Notes under the pieces: generated by a model
Databases searched by the model: none
Told to the model about the DNA's origin: nothing
What the model saw: only the letters and a program-made list of their open reading frames with translations
Position numbers and translations under genes: made by a program
Part shown: positions 52,448 to 62,817 of the stretch, one piece after another
Layout of the letters: the number at the start of each line of letters is the position of its first letter
Position numbering within the stretch: position 1 is the first letter of the stretch
Assembly: GCF_017355965.1 (NCBI RefSeq)
Contig: NZ_JAFIQW010000001.1
Span: forward strand, 594,977 to 658,976
Direction: 5' to 3'
DNA length: 64,000 nucleotides
DNA from: Desertivibrio insolitus
Lineage (GTDB): Bacteria > Actinomycetota > Actinomycetes > Actinomycetales > Microbacteriaceae

Positions 52448-54064
52448 TCAGTGGAAGAAGTGCCGCTCCCCGGTGAAGTACATCGTCACGCCCGCCTGCT
52501 GCGCCGCGGCGATCGTCTCGTCGTCGCGGAGCGAGCCGCCCGGCTGCACGATCGCGCGGACGCCGGCCTCGATGAGGATGCCGGGGCCGTCGGCGAACGG
52601 GAAGAACGCGTCGGATGCCGCGACGCTGCCCTTCGCACGGTCGCCGGCACGGCTCACGGCGAGCTTGCACGAGTCGACCCGGTTGACCTGTCCCATGCCG
52701 ACGCCGACCGAGGCGCCGTCGTCGGCGAGCAGGATCGCGTTGCTCTTGACCGCGCGGCAGGCCTTCCACGCGAACTCGAGGTCGCGCCGGGTGACCTCGT
52801 CGGCCTCCTCCCCCGCCACGAGGGTCCAGCTCGACGAGTCGAAGTCCTCGAACGTGTCGGGCTGCTGCGCGAGCAGGCCGCCGGAGATCTGGCGCACCTC
52901 GAGCTCGGCGCGGGCGAAGTCCGCCGGGAGCGTGAGCAGGCGGATGTTCTTCTTCGCCGTCAGCAGCTCGACGGCCTCCGGCGCGAAGCCGGGCGCGACG
53001 ACGACCTCGGTGAAGATGTCCTTCACGGTCTCCGCCATCTCCCGGGTCACCTCGCGGTTCGCGGCGATGACGCCGCCGAACGCCGACAGCGGGTCGCAGG
53101 CGTGAGCCTTCGCGTGCGCCTCGGCGATCGAGTCGGCGGTCGCGATGCCGCACGGGTTGGCGTGCTTGATGATCGCGACGGCGGGGGTGTCGAAGTCGTA
53201 GGCGGCGCGCACGGCGGCATCCGCGTCGACGTAGTTGTTGTACGACATCTCCTTGCCGTGCAGCTGCGTCGCCTGGGCGATGCCGCGGCCCGCCGGCTCG
53301 CGGTAGAGCGCCGCGGCCTGGTGCGAGTTCTCGCCGTAGCGAAGCGTCTGCGCGAGCTCACCGGTCAGCTCGAGGCGCTGCGGCAACGCGGATGCCCCGC
53401 CGTCGGCCGCCTTCGCCGCCTCGTGCTCGGCTCGGACCCCGATGTTCTCGGCGAAGTACTCCGCCACGGCGGTGTCGTAGGCGGCGGTGTGCGCGAAGGC
53501 CTCGCCCGCGAGACGCTGCCGCTGGGCGAGCGTCGTGCCGCCGAGGGTCAGCGCCTTGATGATCTGGGGGTAGCTCGCGGGCGACACCGCGATCGCGACG
53601 TTCGCGTGGTTCTTCGCCGACGCGCGCACGAGCCCGGGCCCGCCGATGTCGATGTTCTCGATCACCGCGGGGGCGTCGGCGCCCGAGGCGACGGTCTCGA
53701 CGAAGGGGTACAGGTTCACGACGACGAGCTCGAACGGCGCGATGCCGAGCTCGGCGAGCTGACGCTCGTGGTCCTCGAGCCGCAGGTCGGCGAGCACGCC
53801 GGCGTGGATGGCGGGGTGCAGCGTCTTCACGCGTCCGTCGAGCGACTCGGGGAAGCCCGTGACATCCGCGACCTCGGTCACGGCGTGCCCGGCGTCGGCG
53901 ATCGTCTTCGCGGTGGAGCCGGTCGAGACGATCTCGACCCCGGCGTCCGCGAGCGCGGCGGCCAGCTCGAGCAGGCCGGTCTTGTCGCTGACGGAGATGA
54001 GGGCGCGCTTGATCGGCACGGCGTCGCGGTCGCGGTAGAGGCTCGGGTCGATGACGTGGGCCAT
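52448..54064 (-). CDS. purH: Bifunctional AICAR transformylase / IMP cyclohydrolase
   Basis: This encodes 538 residues. The N-terminal MGS-like cyclohydrolase domain runs to about residue 200 ([31 protein letters not shown]). The transformylase domain has [36 protein letters not shown] and [11 protein letters not shown]. It performs the last two steps to IMP. The gene follows purN by 12 bases. Its substrate AICAR phosphate is the ligand of the riboswitch in front of glyA-folD. Confidence 0.97.
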   Translation of the reverse strand: MAHVIDPSLYRDRDAVPIKRALISVSDKTGLLELAAALADAGVEIVSTGSTAKTIADAGHAVTEVADVTGFPESLDGRVKTLHPAIHAGVLADLRLEDHERQLAELGIAPFELVVVNLYPFVETVASGADAPAVIENIDIGGPGLVRASAKNHANVAIAVSPASYPQIIKALTLGGTTLAQRQRLAGEAFAHTAAYDTAVAEYFAENIGVRAEHEAAKAADGGASALPQRLELTGELAQTLRYGENSHQAAALYREPAGRGIAQATQLHGKEMSYNNYVDADAAVRAAYDFDTPAVAIIKHANPCGIATADSIAEAHAKAHACDPLSAFGGVIAANREVTREMAETVKDIFTEVVVAPGFAPEAVELLTAKKNIRLLTLPADFARAELEVRQISGGLLAQQPDTFEDFDSSSWTLVAGEEADEVTRRDLEFAWKACRAVKSNAILLADDGASVGVGMGQVNRVDSCKLAVSRAGDRAKGSVAASDAFFPFADGPGILIEAGVRAIVQPGGSLRDDETIAAAQQAGVTMYFTGERHFFH

Positions 54065-54076
54065 GGGCGTTCCTTC

Positions 54077-54658
54077 TTACTGGCGGGCGGAGAGATCGAT
54101 GGTGCCGTCGGCGATGCCGCGCACCACCTCGGCGAGGAGGCGACGCTCGACGACCTTGACGCGGTCGTGGAGGGTCTCCTCGGTGTCATCCGGTTCGATC
54201 GACACGCGCTCCTGAGCGAGGACCGGGCCGGAGTCGACACCGTTGTCGACGACGATGACGCTGGCGCCGGTCTCGCCGACGCCGGCGGCGAGGGCGTCGC
54301 GGATGCCGTGGGCGCCGGGGAACTCGGGCAGGTAGGCCGGGTGGGTGTTGATCATCCGGGGCGCGAGCGCGTCGACGACCCGCGGCGGCAGCAGGCGCAT
54401 GAAGCCGGAGAGGATCACGAGGTCGGGTTCGCGGCGCTGCAGCTCGGCGAGCAGTTCGTCGCCCCACTCCTCGCGCGGCGTGCGGAACGGAACGACGAAG
54501 GTCTCGATGCCGTGGTGCTCGGCGTGAACGAGGCCCGGGGCGTCGCGATCGGCGCCGACAGCCGTCACGGTCGCGGGGAAGTCGGGCTGCTGCGTCTCGT
54601 CGAGGAGCGCCCGGAGGTTGGAGCCGCCGCCGGAGATGAGCACGACCACCGAGAGCAC
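54077..54658 (-). CDS. purN: Phosphoribosylglycinamide formyltransferase
   Basis: This encodes 193 residues. [13 protein letters not shown] binds the substrate phosphate; the catalytic Asn-His are in [15 protein letters not shown], with the Asp in [12 protein letters not shown]. It transfers formyl from 10-formyl-THF to GAR. The GTG at 54658 gives the family start [13 protein letters not shown]. It lies between the membrane protein gene (32 bases upstream) and purH, in one operon. Confidence 0.95.
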   Translation of the reverse strand: MLSVVVLISGGGSNLRALLDETQQPDFPATVTAVGADRDAPGLVHAEHHGIETFVVPFRTPREEWGDELLAELQRREPDLVILSGFMRLLPPRVVDALAPRMINTHPAYLPEFPGAHGIRDALAAGVGETGASVIVVDNGVDSGPVLAQERVSIEPDDTEETLHDRVKVVERRLLAEVVRGIADGTIDLSARQ

Positions 54659-54690
54659 GCGCTCAACCCTAGCCGGGTCGCCCGGTGCCC

Positions 54691-55932
54691 CTAAACGCGT
54701 TCGCGCACCTTCGCCCCGGCGAGCATGCCGAGCGCGGCGGGCAGGCCGATCTCGACGGTCGCGAGCAACCCGACGAGCAGGGCGTTCGGCCCGACGTCGA
54801 CGAGGCGGCCCGGCCCGGCGGACCCGGCGGATGCCGCGGCGAGCAGCCCGAGCACGAGCCCGGCGACGACCCCGATCCCGACCCCCGCGGCGACGCGGAG
54901 CGGCACGCCGACCTCCTCGCCGAGCGCGCGCGTGAGGGCGGGGCGGAGCACGGCGCCGAGCAGGAACCCCGCCACGACGGGCACGAGCAGCCCGAGGAAG
55001 CCCCAGGCGAGGTCGCCTGTCGGCAGGGCGCCGAAGAGCGGAACGGCGGGGATCGGCCCGAGTTCGGTACCCAGCGGGGACACCGACGAGCCCGTGCCGA
55101 TCGCGAAGCCGGGGCCGACAAACCACGAGGCCGCCCAGACCACGAGGTCGGGCAGCAGCGCGAGCTGGGCGAGGGTGAGCGCCGCTCCCCCGAGCGCGCC
55201 GGCGTAGACGGCCTCGTACAGCGCGATGATCGAGGCGTAGCCGAGCACGATGAGCACGGCGACCGCGATCGCCGCGACGCCGAGCACGGCGGCGGAGGCC
55301 GCGGCACCGCCGCGGAGGGCGACCGCGAGCACGGCCCGCACCTCGCGCGGCCACGACAGCACGAACTCGTGCACGCGGCGCTCGAGCGCGTTCTCCGGCA
55401 CCGCCTGCTCGGCAGAGCGGCTGCGCCGCATCCGGCCGGTCTCGGCGCCGATTCCGAGACCCACCGCGAAGAACAGCGTCGGCAGCAGGATGCCCTGCCA
55501 CAGCGACGGCGACACGACCGGGTGCAGCGCGGTCAGCGTGAGAGCCGCGCTCATGAGCGCGAACATGCCGAGGGCGACGAGCGTGCCGGCGGTGCGGTGC
55601 GGGGTCTCCGCGATGCGGAGGCCCGTGCGCACGGCGAGCAGCACGGTCAGCAGCGCGAAGCCGAGCACGGCGATCGAGACGACGAAGGGCTGCTCCGCTC
55701 TGGCGACGCCGAGGCCCGCCGCGAGCGCCGGGTCGAGCGCGAGGCTCAGGTCGACGCCGAAGCCGAGCAGCCAGATGTCGACGGCGGCGCGCCAGAACAG
55801 CAGCCAGTCGGGGCCGAAGCCGAACTGGACGGCCCAGAGGAGAGTCAGCGGAACCAGCGGGATCGCGACCCCGATCGCGACGACGAGGAGGGCCTCGAGC
55901 GACGAGAAGAGCATCGTGATCTTGCGGTTCAT
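54691..55932 (-). CDS. DUF6350-like polytopic membrane protein
   Basis: This encodes 413 residues with ten or more membrane segments and short loops. It begins [21 protein letters not shown]. Proteins of this type stand directly before purN and purH across Actinobacteria and are named DUF6350; the function is unknown. The conserved linkage would allow a role in export or sensing of a purine-related compound, which is speculation. A 261-bp leader region with an 83-bp inverted repeat precedes it. Confidence 0.78.
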   Translation of the reverse strand: MNRKITMLFSSLEALLVVAIGVAIPLVPLTLLWAVQFGFGPDWLLFWRAAVDIWLLGFGVDLSLALDPALAAGLGVARAEQPFVVSIAVLGFALLTVLLAVRTGLRIAETPHRTAGTLVALGMFALMSAALTLTALHPVVSPSLWQGILLPTLFFAVGLGIGAETGRMRRSRSAEQAVPENALERRVHEFVLSWPREVRAVLAVALRGGAAASAAVLGVAAIAVAVLIVLGYASIIALYEAVYAGALGGAALTLAQLALLPDLVVWAASWFVGPGFAIGTGSSVSPLGTELGPIPAVPLFGALPTGDLAWGFLGLLVPVVAGFLLGAVLRPALTRALGEEVGVPLRVAAGVGIGVVAGLVLGLLAAASAGSAGPGRLVDVGPNALLVGLLATVEIGLPAALGMLAGAKVRERV

Positions 55933-56038
55933 ACGGCTCCCCACGCTAGCCCCGGGGTGCGCCGGCGCCCGGGCGCACCGCCGCGGCCCGCGGCATCCGT
56001 CTCGTGTCCGGCGGGCTGCCCTCCCGGTTTGCCAGCGG

Positions 56039-56121
56039 GGCGTCTGTAGGAGCGACGCCGCGACACGCCGGGGGGAACGAACATCGGCCCGGCGCGTCGC
56101 CCGCCCGCTCCTACAGACGCC
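56039..56121. repeat. 83-bp inverted-repeat element
   Basis: Two 33-bp arms enclose a 17-base loop. The outer 16 bp are a perfect inverted repeat (GGCGTCTGTAGGAGCG at 56039-56054, complement at 56106-56121); the inner part pairs with a few mismatches (27 of 33 overall). It lies between sucD and the membrane protein gene, in the leader of the purN-purH operon. No target-site duplication is evident. Confidence 0.7.
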
Positions 56122-56145
56122 ACAGGTGGCCGGCGCCGGAACGAG

Positions 56146-56181
56146 GAAGCGCCCCGCCGGAGTCATCCGACGGGGCGCTTC
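56146..56181 (-). terminator. Terminator of sucD
   Basis: Arms GAAGCGCCCCG (56146-56156) and CGGGGCGCTTC (56171-56181) form a perfect 11-bp stem 13 bases past the sucD stop. Confidence 0.8.
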
Positions 56182-56193
56182 GACGAGCGGAAC

Positions 56194-57081
56194 TCAGAGG
56201 TTCGCGAAGACCTCTCGCATGAGGGAGGCCGTCTCGCTGGGGGTCTTGCCGACGCGGACGCCGGCGGCCTCGAGGGCCTCCTTCTTCGCCTGGGCGGTGC
56301 CCGACGAGCCCGACACGATCGCGCCCGCGTGACCCATGGTCTTGCCCTCGGGGGCCGTGAAGCCCGCGACGTAGGCGACGACCGGCTTCGTGACGTTCTC
56401 GCGGATGAAGTCGGCCGCGCGCTCCTCGGCGTCGCCGCCGATCTCGCCGATCATCACGATCGCCTTGGTCTCGGGGTCCTGCTCGAACGCGGCGAGGGCG
56501 TCGATGTGGGTCGTGCCGATGATCGGGTCGCCGCCGATGCCGACGGCCGTCGAGATGCCGATCTCGCGGAGCTCGAACATCATCTGGTAGGTCAGCGTGC
56601 CCGACTTCGAGACGAGGCCGATCGGGCCGGCGCCGGTGATCGTCGCGGGGATGATGCCCGCGTTCGACTTGCCGGGGCTGATGATGCCGGGGCAGTTCGG
56701 CCCGACGATGCGGGTCGCGTTGCCCTTCGCCTTGGCGTGCGCCCAGAACTGCGCCGAGTCGTGCACCGGGATGCCCTCGGTGATGACGATGGCGAGCGGG
56801 ATCTCGGCGTCGACGGCCTCGAGCACGGCGCTCTTGGCGAAGGCCGGCGGCACGAAGATGACGGAGACGTTGGCACCGGTCTCCTGCATGGCCTCGGCGA
56901 CCGTGCCGAAGATCGGGAGCGTCGCGCCATCGATCTCGACCGTGGTGCCGGCCTTGCGGGGGTTCACGCCGCCGACGATGTTCGAGCCGCTCGCGAGCAT
57001 GCGGGTCGCGTGCTTCGTCCCCTCGGAGCCCGTGAGCCCCTGGACAATGATCTTGCTGTTCTCGTCGAGGAAGATCGACAT
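56194..57081 (-). CDS. sucD: Succinyl-CoA synthetase alpha subunit
   Basis: This encodes 295 residues. The CoA-binding Rossmann domain has [17 protein letters not shown]; the phosphorylated histidine is in [15 protein letters not shown]. It makes succinate plus nucleoside triphosphate from succinyl-CoA in the TCA cycle, with SucC. The ATG at 57081 is preceded by GGAAAGAAG and lies 10 bases after the sucC stop. Confidence 0.97.
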   Translation of the reverse strand: MSIFLDENSKIIVQGLTGSEGTKHATRMLASGSNIVGGVNPRKAGTTVEIDGATLPIFGTVAEAMQETGANVSVIFVPPAFAKSAVLEAVDAEIPLAIVITEGIPVHDSAQFWAHAKAKGNATRIVGPNCPGIISPGKSNAGIIPATITGAGPIGLVSKSGTLTYQMMFELREIGISTAVGIGGDPIIGTTHIDALAAFEQDPETKAIVMIGEIGGDAEERAADFIRENVTKPVVAYVAGFTAPEGKTMGHAGAIVSGSSGTAQAKKEALEAAGVRVGKTPSETASLMREVFANL

Positions 57082-57091
57082 TCTTCTTTCC

Positions 57092-58255
57092 TTACGCGTT
57101 CGCGAGCTCGGCGGCCTTGGCGGCCGCGTCGTCCATGGTGTCGACGACCGTGACGAGGGGGTGGTTCGCCTCGGCCAGGATGCGGCGGCCCTCTTCGACG
57201 TTGTTGCCATCGAGACGCACGACGAGGGGCTTCGTCGCGGTGTCGCCGAGCTTGCCGAGCGCGCCCACGATGCCGTTCGCGACGGCGTCGCAGGCGGTGA
57301 TGCCGCCGAAGACGTTGACGAACACGCTCTTGACCTGCGGGTCGTTCAGGATGACGTCGAGACCGGCGGCCATGACCTCGGCCGAGGCGCCGCCTCCGAT
57401 GTCGAGGAAGTTGGCGGGCTTGACGCCGCCCTGCTGCTCGCCGGCGTAGGAGACGACGTCGAGGGTCGACATGACGAGGCCCGCGCCGTTGCCGATGATG
57501 CCGACCTCGCCGTCGAGCTTGACGTAGTTGAGGTCGCTCTCCTTGGCCTTGGCCTCGAGCGGGTCGACGTCGCCCGCCTCGACGAGCGCGCCGTGGTTCT
57601 CGTGACGGAAGTCCGCGTTCTCGTCGATCGTGACCTTGCCGTCGAGGGCGATGATCTGGCCCGACTCGGTGAGCACGAGCGGGTTGACCTCGACGAGGGT
57701 CGCGTCCTCGTCGCGGAAGACCCACCAGAGGCGCTCGATGACGGGCACGATGCGGTCGAGGAGGTCCTCGGGGAAGCCAGCGGCGTCCGCGATCTCGCGG
57801 GCCTTGGCCTCGTCGATGCCCGTCGCGGGGTCGACCTCGATGCGGGCGAGGGCCTCGGGCTTCTCGACGGCGAGCTGCTCGATCTCCATGCCGCCCTCGA
57901 CGCTCGCGAGCGAGAGGAAGGAGCGGTTGGCGCGGTCGAGCAGGATCGAGAAGTAGAACTCCTGCGCGATGCGGGCGCCGGCCGCGACCATGACGCGCTT
58001 GACGACGTGCCCCTTGATGTCGAGGCCGAGGATCGCCTGCGCGGCCTCGTACGCCTGGTCGGGGTTGTGGGCGACCTTGACGCCGCCCGCCTTGCCGCGT
58101 CCGCCGGTCTTCACCTGGGCCTTGACCACGACGGTCCCGCCGAGCTTCTCGGCGGCCGCGCGCACCTCCTCAGGGGTGTCGGCGACGATGCCCGGCAGAA
58201 CCGGGACGCCGTAGGACTCGAAGACGTCCCGCGCCTGGTACTCGAAAAGATCCAC
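57092..58255 (-). CDS. sucC: Succinyl-CoA synthetase beta subunit
   Basis: This encodes 387 residues. An ATP-grasp domain (residues about 1-235, with [21 protein letters not shown] binding nucleotide, in part) precedes the CoA-ligase domain ([29 protein letters not shown]). The GTG start at 58255 gives the usual beginning [18 protein letters not shown]. It is the first gene of sucCD. The 170-bp region upstream holds a possible -10 TAGGGT near 58341-58346 on the minus strand. Confidence 0.97.
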   Translation of the reverse strand: MDLFEYQARDVFESYGVPVLPGIVADTPEEVRAAAEKLGGTVVVKAQVKTGGRGKAGGVKVAHNPDQAYEAAQAILGLDIKGHVVKRVMVAAGARIAQEFYFSILLDRANRSFLSLASVEGGMEIEQLAVEKPEALARIEVDPATGIDEAKAREIADAAGFPEDLLDRIVPVIERLWWVFRDEDATLVEVNPLVLTESGQIIALDGKVTIDENADFRHENHGALVEAGDVDPLEAKAKESDLNYVKLDGEVGIIGNGAGLVMSTLDVVSYAGEQQGGVKPANFLDIGGGASAEVMAAGLDVILNDPQVKSVFVNVFGGITACDAVANGIVGALGKLGDTATKPLVVRLDGNNVEEGRRILAEANHPLVTVVDTMDDAAAKAAELANA

Positions 58256-58429
58256 GCTGCTACTTCCAATCCGCGTGTCGTTGGCTGCTCGCCCGTCCCG
58301 TCGCCGGATCGATTTCGCTCGGCGTCGAGATTGTGGGCCACCTATGACCCTACCGTTTCCGCGGCGGTTCTCAGCACGGCCGACGCGGACGGGAAAGCAC
58401 TTTCCCTCAGCAGTGGCGCGGAAAGGACG

Positions 58430-58684
58430 TCAGTGCTGCGGATGCCTCGCGGCCCAGTCCTGGGCGTGCGTCGCCTGGTCGCGGGTGAGGTTCGTCACGC
58501 CGCCGCAGTTCGAGCACTCGTTGAAGTACCGGGTCGACACCGAGAACAGCGGGATGAAGAACAGGGAGAACCGGTTCGACCGCTTGATCACGTGCTGGGG
58601 CACGTTGCGTCCGCAGAAGTGGCACACGAAGGCCACCGAGACGAGCAACTGCTCCTTAGGACTGAGGCCGAAGAGGAGGAACAC
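58430..58684 (-). CDS. Zinc-ribbon protein, unknown
   Basis: This encodes 84 residues from the GTG at 58684. Two cysteine pairs, CHFCGRNVPQH and CSNCGGVTNL, enclose a basic hydrophobic segment (VIKRSNRFSLFFIPLFSVSTRYF), the layout of small zinc-ribbon membrane-proximal proteins common in Actinobacteria. The function is unknown. It lies 36 bases downstream of the pcrA stop on the same strand and is probably on its transcript. Confidence 0.75.
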   Translation of the reverse strand: MFLLFGLSPKEQLLVSVAFVCHFCGRNVPQHVIKRSNRFSLFFIPLFSVSTRYFNECSNCGGVTNLTRDQATHAQDWAARHPQH

Positions 58685-58719
58685 TCAACTCACGCTAGGC
58701 ATCGCGCCTGGGCGTGGCG

Positions 58720-61086
58720 TCAGAGTTTCTCGATCGGCGCGACCTTGATGAGCAGTCGCTTGCGTCCCGCCGGGCCGTCGAACTGCACCTCGGCGATCCG
58801 CTTCGGACCCACACCGGTCACGCCCGTGACCCGTCCCTCGCCGAAGTCGACGTGGCGGATGCGGTCGCCCGCTGCAAGCTCGAGGTCGCCGTTGTCGCGG
58901 ACCGTGCCGGTCACCTGACTCGTCCACTGCGTCTTCTCGCGCTTGGCCGGGGCCGGCGGCAGCGAGTCCCGTATCGACCACGAGCGGGAACTCCCGCCCT
59001 CGCGGCGGGCGTTGAGCGCGCGCGGCTGCGTGCCGCCGCGGCTCGTCGCCATGCCGGGGCTCTGCCGCCAGTCGATCAATTCGGCCGGGATCTCCTGCAG
59101 GTAGCGGCTCGGCATCGCCACGGAGGCCTCGCCGAACGTCGCCCGCGTCATGGCGAGCGAGAGGTACAGCCGCTTGCGGGCGCGGGTGATGCCGACGTAG
59201 AACAGGCGCCGCTCCTCGGCGGGCCCGCCGGGCTCCCCCGCCGACATGCGGTGCGGCAGCAGGTCCTCCTCGACGCCGGTCAGGAACACCGCGTCGTACT
59301 CGAGGCCCTTGGCGGTGTGCAGCGTCATGAGCGAGACGGTGCCGCTCGAGTCGTCCAGTTCGTCGGCCGCGGCGACGAGCGAGACCTCGGTGAGGAAGTC
59401 GAGCAGCCGCCCGTCGGGGTTGTTGCGCTGGAACTCGCGCGTCACCGCGACGAGCTCCTCGACGTTCTCGGCGCGCGCCTCGTCCTGCGGGTCGCGGCTC
59501 GCCCGCAGCGACTGCAGGAAACCGGTCTTCTCCAGCAGAGCCGTGAGCACGTCGGCGACGGGCGCCTCGTCGACTGTCTGCCCGACCTCGTCGAGGATCG
59601 CGGCGAGTCCGAGGATCGCGCCGGTCACCTTCGGGCCGAGCCCGAGCGTGTCCGCGTTGCGCAGCGCCTCGCGCAGGGTCGTGTCGTGCTCGTCGGCCCA
59701 GTTGGCGAGCGCCGTCTCGGTCGCCGGGCCGATGCCGCGCTTGGGGGTGTTCAGGATGCGGCGCAGGGCGAGCGCGTCGGCCGGGTTGGCGACCGCGATC
59801 AGGTACGCCATCGCGTCCTTGATCTCGGCTCGCTCGTAGAACTTCGTGCCGCCGAGCACCCGGTACGGCAGTGCCGAGCGGATGAAGATCTCCTCCAGCG
59901 CTCGCGTCTGCGAGTTGGTGCGGTAGAAGACCGCGATGTCCTTATAGTCGACGCCCGACTCGTGCAGCTTGACGATCTCGTCGGCGACGAACTGCGCCTC
60001 GTCGTGCGCGGAGTACCCGGTGAAGCCCGTGATCTTCTCGCCGGCCCCGACGTCGGTCCACAGCTTCTTGTCCTTGCGGTCGAAGTTGTTGGAGATGACG
60101 GCGTTGGCGGCGCTGAGGATGTTCTGGGTCGAGCGGTAGTTCTGCTCGAGCAGCACGACCTTGGCCTGCGGGTAGTCGCGCTCGAACTCGACGATGTTGC
60201 GGATGTCGGCGCCGCGGAACGCGTAGATCGACTGGTCGGAGTCGCCGACGACGGTGAGCGAGGCGCCGGGGATGCCGCCCGAGGCATCCGTCTTCATCCG
60301 GGTGTCCGGCGGCACGTCGTGCGGCTTGACCGGGCGGGTCAGCTCGTGGATGAGCGCGTACTGGGCGTGGTTGGTGTCCTGGTACTCGTCGACGAGGATG
60401 TGGCGGAACCGCCGCTGGTACAGCGCCGCGACGTGCGGGAACGCGCGGAACAGATGCACCGTCTGACTGATGAGGTCGTCGAAGTCGAACGCGTTGGCGG
60501 CGTTGAGAGCCCGCGTGTACTGACGGAACACCTCGACGAACATCGCCTCCTGCGGGTCGCCGAAGTTCGCCTGGCGGGCGTAGGAGTCGACGTCGGTCAG
60601 CTCGTTCTTGAGCTTGGAGATCTTGTTCGAGACGCTCGCGACGGTGAGGCCGAGGCTGTCGGCCTCGCTGTCCTTGATGATCCGCTTGAGCAGCGCGCGC
60701 GTGTCGGCCGCGTCGTAGATCGTGAAGCTGCGGGTGAAGCCGAAGTTCTCGGCCTCGCGGCGCAGGATGCGGACGCACGCGGAGTGGAACGTCGAGATCC
60801 ACATGCCCTCGGCGGCCTGGCCGACGAGGTGCTCGACGCGCTCGCGCATCTCCGCGGCGGCCTTGTTGGTGAACGTGATCGCGAGGATCTGGCTCGGGTA
60901 GGCCTCGCGCGACGCGATGAGGTTCGCGATGCGGTGCGTGAGCACGCGGGTCTTACCTGAGCCGGCACCGGCGACGATGAGGAGCGCGGGGCCCCGGTAC
61001 TCGACCGCCTCGCGCTGCTGGGGGTTGAGCCCGTCGAGCAGGGAGTTGTGGGGCTGCTCGCTGCGCGGGTCGAGGACGATCGTCAT
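58720..61086 (-). CDS. pcrA: ATP-dependent DNA helicase PcrA/UvrD
   Basis: This encodes 788 residues, normal for the family. The helicase motifs are all visible: Q-motif and Walker A (LNPQQREAVEYRG, GAGSGKTRVLTHRI), motif II DEYQDTNHAQY, motif III VVGDSDQSIYAFRGA, motif IV LLEQNYRST, motif V TLHTAKGLEYDAVFL and motif VI VGITRARKRLYL. It unwinds DNA 3' to 5' in repair and conflict resolution. The C-terminus ends in a KOW/Tudor-like segment (DRIRHVDFGEGRVTGV) that binds RNA polymerase in PcrA. Confidence 0.97.
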   Translation of the reverse strand: MTIVLDPRSEQPHNSLLDGLNPQQREAVEYRGPALLIVAGAGSGKTRVLTHRIANLIASREAYPSQILAITFTNKAAAEMRERVEHLVGQAAEGMWISTFHSACVRILRREAENFGFTRSFTIYDAADTRALLKRIIKDSEADSLGLTVASVSNKISKLKNELTDVDSYARQANFGDPQEAMFVEVFRQYTRALNAANAFDFDDLISQTVHLFRAFPHVAALYQRRFRHILVDEYQDTNHAQYALIHELTRPVKPHDVPPDTRMKTDASGGIPGASLTVVGDSDQSIYAFRGADIRNIVEFERDYPQAKVVLLEQNYRSTQNILSAANAVISNNFDRKDKKLWTDVGAGEKITGFTGYSAHDEAQFVADEIVKLHESGVDYKDIAVFYRTNSQTRALEEIFIRSALPYRVLGGTKFYERAEIKDAMAYLIAVANPADALALRRILNTPKRGIGPATETALANWADEHDTTLREALRNADTLGLGPKVTGAILGLAAILDEVGQTVDEAPVADVLTALLEKTGFLQSLRASRDPQDEARAENVEELVAVTREFQRNNPDGRLLDFLTEVSLVAAADELDDSSGTVSLMTLHTAKGLEYDAVFLTGVEEDLLPHRMSAGEPGGPAEERRLFYVGITRARKRLYLSLAMTRATFGEASVAMPSRYLQEIPAELIDWRQSPGMATSRGGTQPRALNARREGGSSRSWSIRDSLPPAPAKREKTQWTSQVTGTVRDNGDLELAAGDRIRHVDFGEGRVTGVTGVGPKRIAEVQFDGPAGRKRLLIKVAPIEKL

Positions 61087-61092
61087 GAGGCG

Positions 61093-62127
61093 TTAAGTGT
61101 AGGTCGGGCCTCCGACGTCGGCCGGGTCGCCGGTCGGCCGTTCGCCCTCGGCGCGACCGAGTCCGCCGCGCACGGCGAGTGCGAGGTCCGGATGATCCGC
61201 GAAGACGCCGTCGACGCCCGTGTCCATGATCTCGGCGAACTCGGCCGCCCACCGGCCGAAGTCGGCGGGCTCGCCGGTGCGGTGGCGCTTGGCGAGGAAC
61301 CGGTTTTCGGGGCGGAGGGTCCACGTGAAGACGGACAGCCCGGCGGCGTGCGCCCGGGGGACGAGCGGCGGGTTGACATCCGCCAGCAGCACGCCCTTGT
61401 CGACGCTGATGCCGTCGACCTCACCCGCGAGCGCGGCCAGCGCCTCGTCGGTGCGCTCCTGCTCGTAGGTGGGCGCGTCATCGCCGAGCGACGCGACGAG
61501 GTCCGGCGCACTCCCCCGCCGCTCCTGCAGGTAGACGATGGGAGCGACGACGCCGCGCGTGCGGATGTCGCGCAGCACGCCCCGCTCGAAGCACTCGACC
61601 GTGAGCCGCGGGTCGGCCGCCCAGCCCGCCTCGGCGAGCTCCGCGGCGAACAGCTCGCCGAGCGGAAGCCCGACGGAGTCGAAGTAGGTGGGGTGCTTGA
61701 GCTCGGCGACGAGCCCGACCGACCGCTCGGCGTCGTCGAGGATCGCGAGCAGATCCGCGAGACGCTGCATCGGCTGCGGCGGAAAAGTGGTGTTCGCCGG
61801 GCGGATGCCGGGCAGCCGCTCCCGCAGCGTGAGGGTCTTCAGCTCCGCCCAGTCGAAGTCCTCGGTGAACCATCCCGTCAGCTCCACACCGTCGACGGTC
61901 TTCGTGGTGCGGCGGTCGGCGAACTCGGCGCGCTCGGAGACATCCGTCGTGCCGCCGATTTCGTTCTCGTGACGCAGCACGAGCACGCCGTCGCGGGTGG
62001 GCACGATGTCGGGCTCGATCGCGTCGGCACCGAGCGTGACGGCGAGGTCGTACGCGGCGCGGGAGTGCTCCGGGCGGTAGCCGCTCGCTCCGCGGTGGGC
62101 GATGACGAGCGGCCGTGGAGGGGTCAC
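61093..62127 (-). CDS. Glycerophosphodiester phosphodiesterase
   Basis: This encodes 344 residues of the GDPD TIM barrel. The catalytic pair lies in IAHRGASGYRPEHS, with metal ligands in DAIEPDIVPTRDGVLVLRHE. The later His is in AELKHPTYF. No signal peptide is seen, so it acts in the cytoplasm, unlike the secreted GlpQ. The GTG start at 62127 is followed by TPPRPLVIAHRG. It lies just upstream of pcrA on the same strand, 6 bases apart, and is probably co-transcribed. It has no PHO box. Confidence 0.9.
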   Translation of the reverse strand: MTPPRPLVIAHRGASGYRPEHSRAAYDLAVTLGADAIEPDIVPTRDGVLVLRHENEIGGTTDVSERAEFADRRTTKTVDGVELTGWFTEDFDWAELKTLTLRERLPGIRPANTTFPPQPMQRLADLLAILDDAERSVGLVAELKHPTYFDSVGLPLGELFAAELAEAGWAADPRLTVECFERGVLRDIRTRGVVAPIVYLQERRGSAPDLVASLGDDAPTYEQERTDEALAALAGEVDGISVDKGVLLADVNPPLVPRAHAAGLSVFTWTLRPENRFLAKRHRTGEPADFGRWAAEFAEIMDTGVDGVFADHPDLALAVRGGLGRAEGERPTGDPADVGGPTYT

Positions 62128-62164
62128 GCGCCCACGCTACGCGAGCCGCTATGGTGGCCCCACC

Positions 62165-62713
62165 ATGGCCAGCTGCCGTTCATGTGCCCGCGGACTCGAC
62201 CCGTCGTGGAAGTTCTGCGTGTACTGCGGCACCCCGGTCGCCGGCGCCGCGGATGACTCCGGGCCCGCTGCCCACGACGGCGCCCCGCTCGCCGCCCCGG
62301 CGCTGGTTCCCGCGCTGCACGGCGAGCCCCGGCCCGCCGGAGCGGAGCCGTACCGGTGGACGAGCGCCCAGCCGTCGACCTGGCCCGGTGCGCCGATGCA
62401 GCCGGCGATCCCCACTGCGATCCGTCCGGACACCGCCGCGCCGGACCGGCCCTTCAGCGTGCTCGCCATCGTCGCGTTCGCGCTCTCGCTCGTGGGCTTC
62501 GCTCCCGCCTTCGCGCTCGGCCACATCGCGTCCTCGCGGGTGCGCGCGCACGGGCTGCGCGGGGGCGGGCTGGCCCTCGCGGCGACCGTCATCGGCTACG
62601 CGCTGCTCGTGTTCTGGCTCGCCGCGATCGTCGCCGCGGCGGTGTGGCTGCTGCGCTCGGAGCCCGCGGGAACAATCCAGCAGGCAACTGCGTTACTCCT
62701 GATGAGGCCGTAG
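62165..62713 (+). CDS. Zinc-ribbon DUF4190-type membrane protein
   Basis: This encodes 182 residues. An N-terminal zinc ribbon (CRSCARGLDPSWKFCVYCGT) is followed by a proline/alanine-rich linker and two membrane segments of the DUF4190 type (FSVLAIVAFALSLVGFAPAFALGHIA region and VIGYALLVFWLAAIVAAAVWLL). TATGGT at 62150-62155 is a possible -10 ten bases before the ATG. The function is unknown. It is divergent from the phosphodiesterase gene. Confidence 0.78.
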   Translation: MASCRSCARGLDPSWKFCVYCGTPVAGAADDSGPAAHDGAPLAAPALVPALHGEPRPAGAEPYRWTSAQPSTWPGAPMQPAIPTAIRPDTAAPDRPFSVLAIVAFALSLVGFAPAFALGHIASSRVRAHGLRGGGLALAATVIGYALLVFWLAAIVAAAVWLLRSEPAGTIQQATALLLMRP

Positions 62714-62817
62714 TTCTGCACTCCGTGCAACCTCTTCCGCCCTGGGCTCAATTCCCAGTTCGGTGAGCGAGTGCTCCACTAGGCTTCAGCCACCGATTCA
62801 TTGGAGGAATCACTTTC

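Noticed and set aside
55929..56123. 64-codon open frame across the 83-bp inverted repeat
   Set aside because: A leader peptide was considered, but no ribosome site is visible and the arginine-rich product mirrors the repeat arms.
55933..56193. Second ZTP riboswitch before the purN-purH operon
   Set aside because: The CCTGGGC and CGACTGGCG blocks are absent; only the inverted repeat is there.
61093..62164. PHO box in front of the glycerophosphodiesterase gene
   Set aside because: This is a common PHO target, but no GTTC-type 11-bp repeats occur in its upstream region.
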